A stretch of 17,156 bases of DNA from Acidimicrobiaceae bacterium (GTDB lineage: Bacteria; Actinomycetota; Acidimicrobiia; Acidimicrobiales; RAAP-2): the NCBI GenBank assembly GCA_003131665.1, contig PKWA01000118.1:19930-37085 (forward strand), read 5' to 3'. This document shows positions 15,768-17,156 of the stretch, piece by piece. The notes beneath the pieces were generated by a model. It saw only the letters and a program-made list of their open reading frames with translations. It was not told where the DNA came from and did not search any database. How positions within the stretch are numbered: position 1 is the first letter of the stretch; the number at the start of each line of letters is the position of its first letter. A program made the position numbers and the translations under genes.

Positions 15768-16126
15768 CTAAAGTGAATCGCGGTTTATTGACGAGTGGAT
15801 TGTCGTTGGGGGCTTGTCATTGTTGAACGCACAGCCAATGGCAACTCCGGCATTAGACGGATGTTGCCCCATGGAATCCGCGAGAACTGAACTCGTGCTT
15901 CGCTGGGCGTCAACACCTCGACGGTCCGTTGAATGACCGTTGGGTCGCCGACGGCCTCGTGATACGTCGAAAATGATGGCTGAAACCACAAAGCCGGGTT
16001 CCCCGGCGATCATGAGCATGACCCGGCGGAGATGCGAAAACCCGCACCCTGATAGGAGACGGCCCAGTACATTGCTGCGCCGACCGCGCTTGCGATGGCG
16101 CAAAGCACCATTCCTGGAAGACCCAC
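15768..16126 (-). pseudogene. DUF6458-like two-helix membrane protein gene with a frameshift
   Basis: From GTG 16126 (AGAAGG six bases upstream) the frame reads VGLPGMVLCAIASAVGAAMYW, AVSYQGAGFRIS and then stops at 16010. Shifting by one base at the GGG run near 16025-16030 continues as VMLMIAGEPGFVVSAIIF and a basic, Arg-rich tail ending at 15768. Joined, this gives the DUF6458 pattern: a helix ending in GA...AV, a short loop, and a second helix LMIAG..GFV.S..I. Adding one G to the run would restore a single frame, so either a one-base deletion has broken the gene or the assembly has an error. The start lies inside repeat copy 2. Confidence 0.6.
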
Positions 16127-16223
16127 TTCACACCTTCTTCTGTCTCCCTGGCGCAATGCCAGTCGAGAAGGAAGCAGGGTCTTGACGTCCTGATTCGAAG
16201 CGTAACACCTTCTTAACGATTTC
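16092..16223 (-). repeat. Leader repeat, copy 2
   Basis: This 132-base partner of 13851-13984 leads into the DUF6458-like gene on the minus strand: possible -10 TACGCT, hairpin, AGAAGG site, GTG start and first 12 codons. The two copies flank the diiron-enzyme and CsbD-like genes, so recombination between them could duplicate or delete the block. Confidence 0.8.
16148..16162 (-). promoter_or_regulatory. Conserved leader hairpin, copy 2
   Basis: CTGGC and GCCAG pair across a 5-base loop. The pair at 16151/16159 is G-C here and A-T in copy 1 (13911/13919), a compensating change. One further pair (16152/16158) is present here as C-G, and is a possible G-U in the copy 1 transcript. Confidence 0.45.
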
Positions 16224-16426
16224 AGAGTAAAGCATGTGAAAAAGTCAGAACTAAGTTGCCTCGCTGCGCCTAGATGCTTCAAAGGTGTCGGCTAAAAGCG
16301 ACGCCGCCGTCTCCTCGAGGAGTTTGGGGTATAACTCTTTGGACGAAATTTGAAGAACAATGGAGTCAACGATTGCTTGGTGTATGTTCGAACGACTCTG
16401 ACGTGTTAGTTCATTGGAGAAAAAGA
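16224..16426. other. Intergenic region before the Nramp-like gene
   Basis: Divergent spacer between the leader repeat (minus strand) and the transporter gene (plus strand). GGGGTATAACTC at 16326-16337 on the plus strand looks like a -10 of the stress-sigma type but lacks a GTTT box at the right distance. On the minus strand a 60-codon frame from 16433 to 16251 has protein-like helix character but contains no usual start codon. Confidence 0.35.
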
Positions 16427-17156
16427 GTGGTGATCAAACCTGGGCGCAAATCGAGTTCGCGGAAAGTGAGCAAAGCACCCACGCCCTCGTCAAGCCACCG
16501 ATCGGAATTCGACCTCACTCCTGAGTACGAAGGGCCGATCTGGCGCCAGTACCTGCGGGCCATGGGCCCGGGATTGGTCACTGGCGCGTCCGACGACGAC
16601 CCCTCGGGGATTGCCACGTACTCTCAAGCCGGCGCGCAGTTTGGCCTGGCCCTGCTGTGGACGGCCCTCGTCACCTTTCCACTGATGTCGGCGGTCCAGG
16701 AGATCTGCGATCGAACGGCCCTGGCGACCGGCACGGGCTTAGGGGAGTTGGCTGAAGAGCGATTCCACCGGACGGGGCGAATGATTCTCGGCGTCCTCCT
16801 TCTCGTGCTCATTGTCGCCAACTGCCTCAATATCGCCGCCGACTTGGTCGCCATTGGATCGGGCATGAACCTGCTCGACGCTGGCCCTACCTGGCTCTGG
16901 GCCCTTTTGGCGGGCGGGATCATCACGACACTGTTGGTCCTTGGATCGTTTGCTCGAATCGCTTTGGTCTTCAAAGTGCTCTGTGCGCCGCTGGTGGCCT
17001 ACGTGGTGGTCGCGATTCTGGTGACCCACCAGTGGGGCCAGGTCCTTACGCACACGCTCATACCTCGCATTGAATTCAACAAGACGTACCTCGCCCTCAT
17101 GGTCGCGGTGCTCGGCACGACGATCTCCCCGTACCTGTTCTTCTGGCAGGCGATGC
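16427..17156 (+). CDS. Nramp-superfamily metal transporter, N-terminal part (cut by window edge)
   Basis: The first 243 residues of an Nramp-superfamily transporter are visible, with a basic hydrophilic N-terminus and about six membrane helices. The first-helix motif is GASDDDPSGIATYSQAGA, with DPSG at residues 58-61 where classical MntH has DPGN. The sixth-helix motif is TISPYLFFWQA where MntH has a MPH-type motif. The fold is the same, but the metal-site Asn and Met are missing, so the substrate may not be Mn or Fe; Mg or another ion, or proton-uncoupled transport, are possible. GTG 16427 was chosen for GGAG seven bases upstream; a second GTG follows directly. The gene is missed if ATG is required. 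Confidence 0.82.
   Translation, partial: MVIKPGRKSSSRKVSKAPTPSSSHRSEFDLTPEYEGPIWRQYLRAMGPGLVTGASDDDPSGIATYSQAGAQFGLALLWTALVTFPLMSAVQEICDRTALATGTGLGELAEERFHRTGRMILGVLLLVLIVANCLNIAADLVAIGSGMNLLDAGPTWLWALLAGGIITTLLVLGSFARIALVFKVLCAPLVAYVVVAILVTHQWGQVLTHTLIPRIEFNKTYLALMVAVLGTTISPYLFFWQAM

Noticed and set aside
16326..16337. GGGGTATAACTC as a stress-sigma -10 for the transporter gene
   Set aside because: No GTTT box at the required distance upstream, so the promoter is not supported.
16251..16433. Minus-strand 60-codon frame with helix-like residues ending in SLLADTFEASRRSEAT
   Set aside because: It has no ATG, GTG or TTG start and runs into the transporter start region. It could be a gene remnant, but nothing identifies it.

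Overview
The window looks like chromosomal DNA of a high-GC actinobacterium. The main reason is the order ctaE-qcrC-qcrA-qcrB, with a two-haem QcrC, a three-helix Rieske protein carrying a twin arginine before its last helix, and no separate cytochrome c gene. Frequent GTG starts and a promoter that fits leaderless transcription agree with this. A deep lineage such as Acidimicrobiia is possible, but I cannot prove it from the sequence. No rRNA, tRNA, CRISPR array or transposase was seen.

Positions 1-8530: the 5' part of hemE (uroporphyrinogen decarboxylase) runs off the left edge on the minus strand. It is divergent from a HelD-like superfamily 1 helicase. Then comes the tightly packed ctaE-qcrCAB run for the bc1-aa3 respiratory supercomplex, with stop/start contact or GTGA overlaps. 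Ten bases after qcrB lies a histidine ammonia-lyase gene (hutH) that has every expected active-site residue but a Cys-Ser-Gly cofactor triad instead of Ala-Ser-Gly. Just after it is a short remnant of urocanate hydratase (hutU), so the histidine-degradation pair has been broken here.

Positions 8531-12979, all minus strand: a DUF4097 beta-repeat protein with its upstream ribbon-helix-helix partner; a two-gene ABC-2 exporter (ATPase and permease, overlapping by 8 bases); and a YihY/BrkB-type membrane protein.

Positions 12980-16426, minus strand: a small-gene region that looks like a stress island. It has two CsbD-like genes, a 23-residue single-helix peptide, a frameshifted DUF6458-like membrane protein gene and a haem-oxygenase-like diiron enzyme. 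A leader of about 133 bp occurs twice, once before the DUF6458-like gene and once between the diiron enzyme gene and the first csbD. The copies are roughly 80% identical and share a small hairpin in which one base pair has changed on both sides. This duplicated leader and its cassette are the least explained part of the window.

Positions 16427-17156, plus strand: the start of an Nramp-superfamily transporter with non-canonical metal-site motifs, cut by the window edge.
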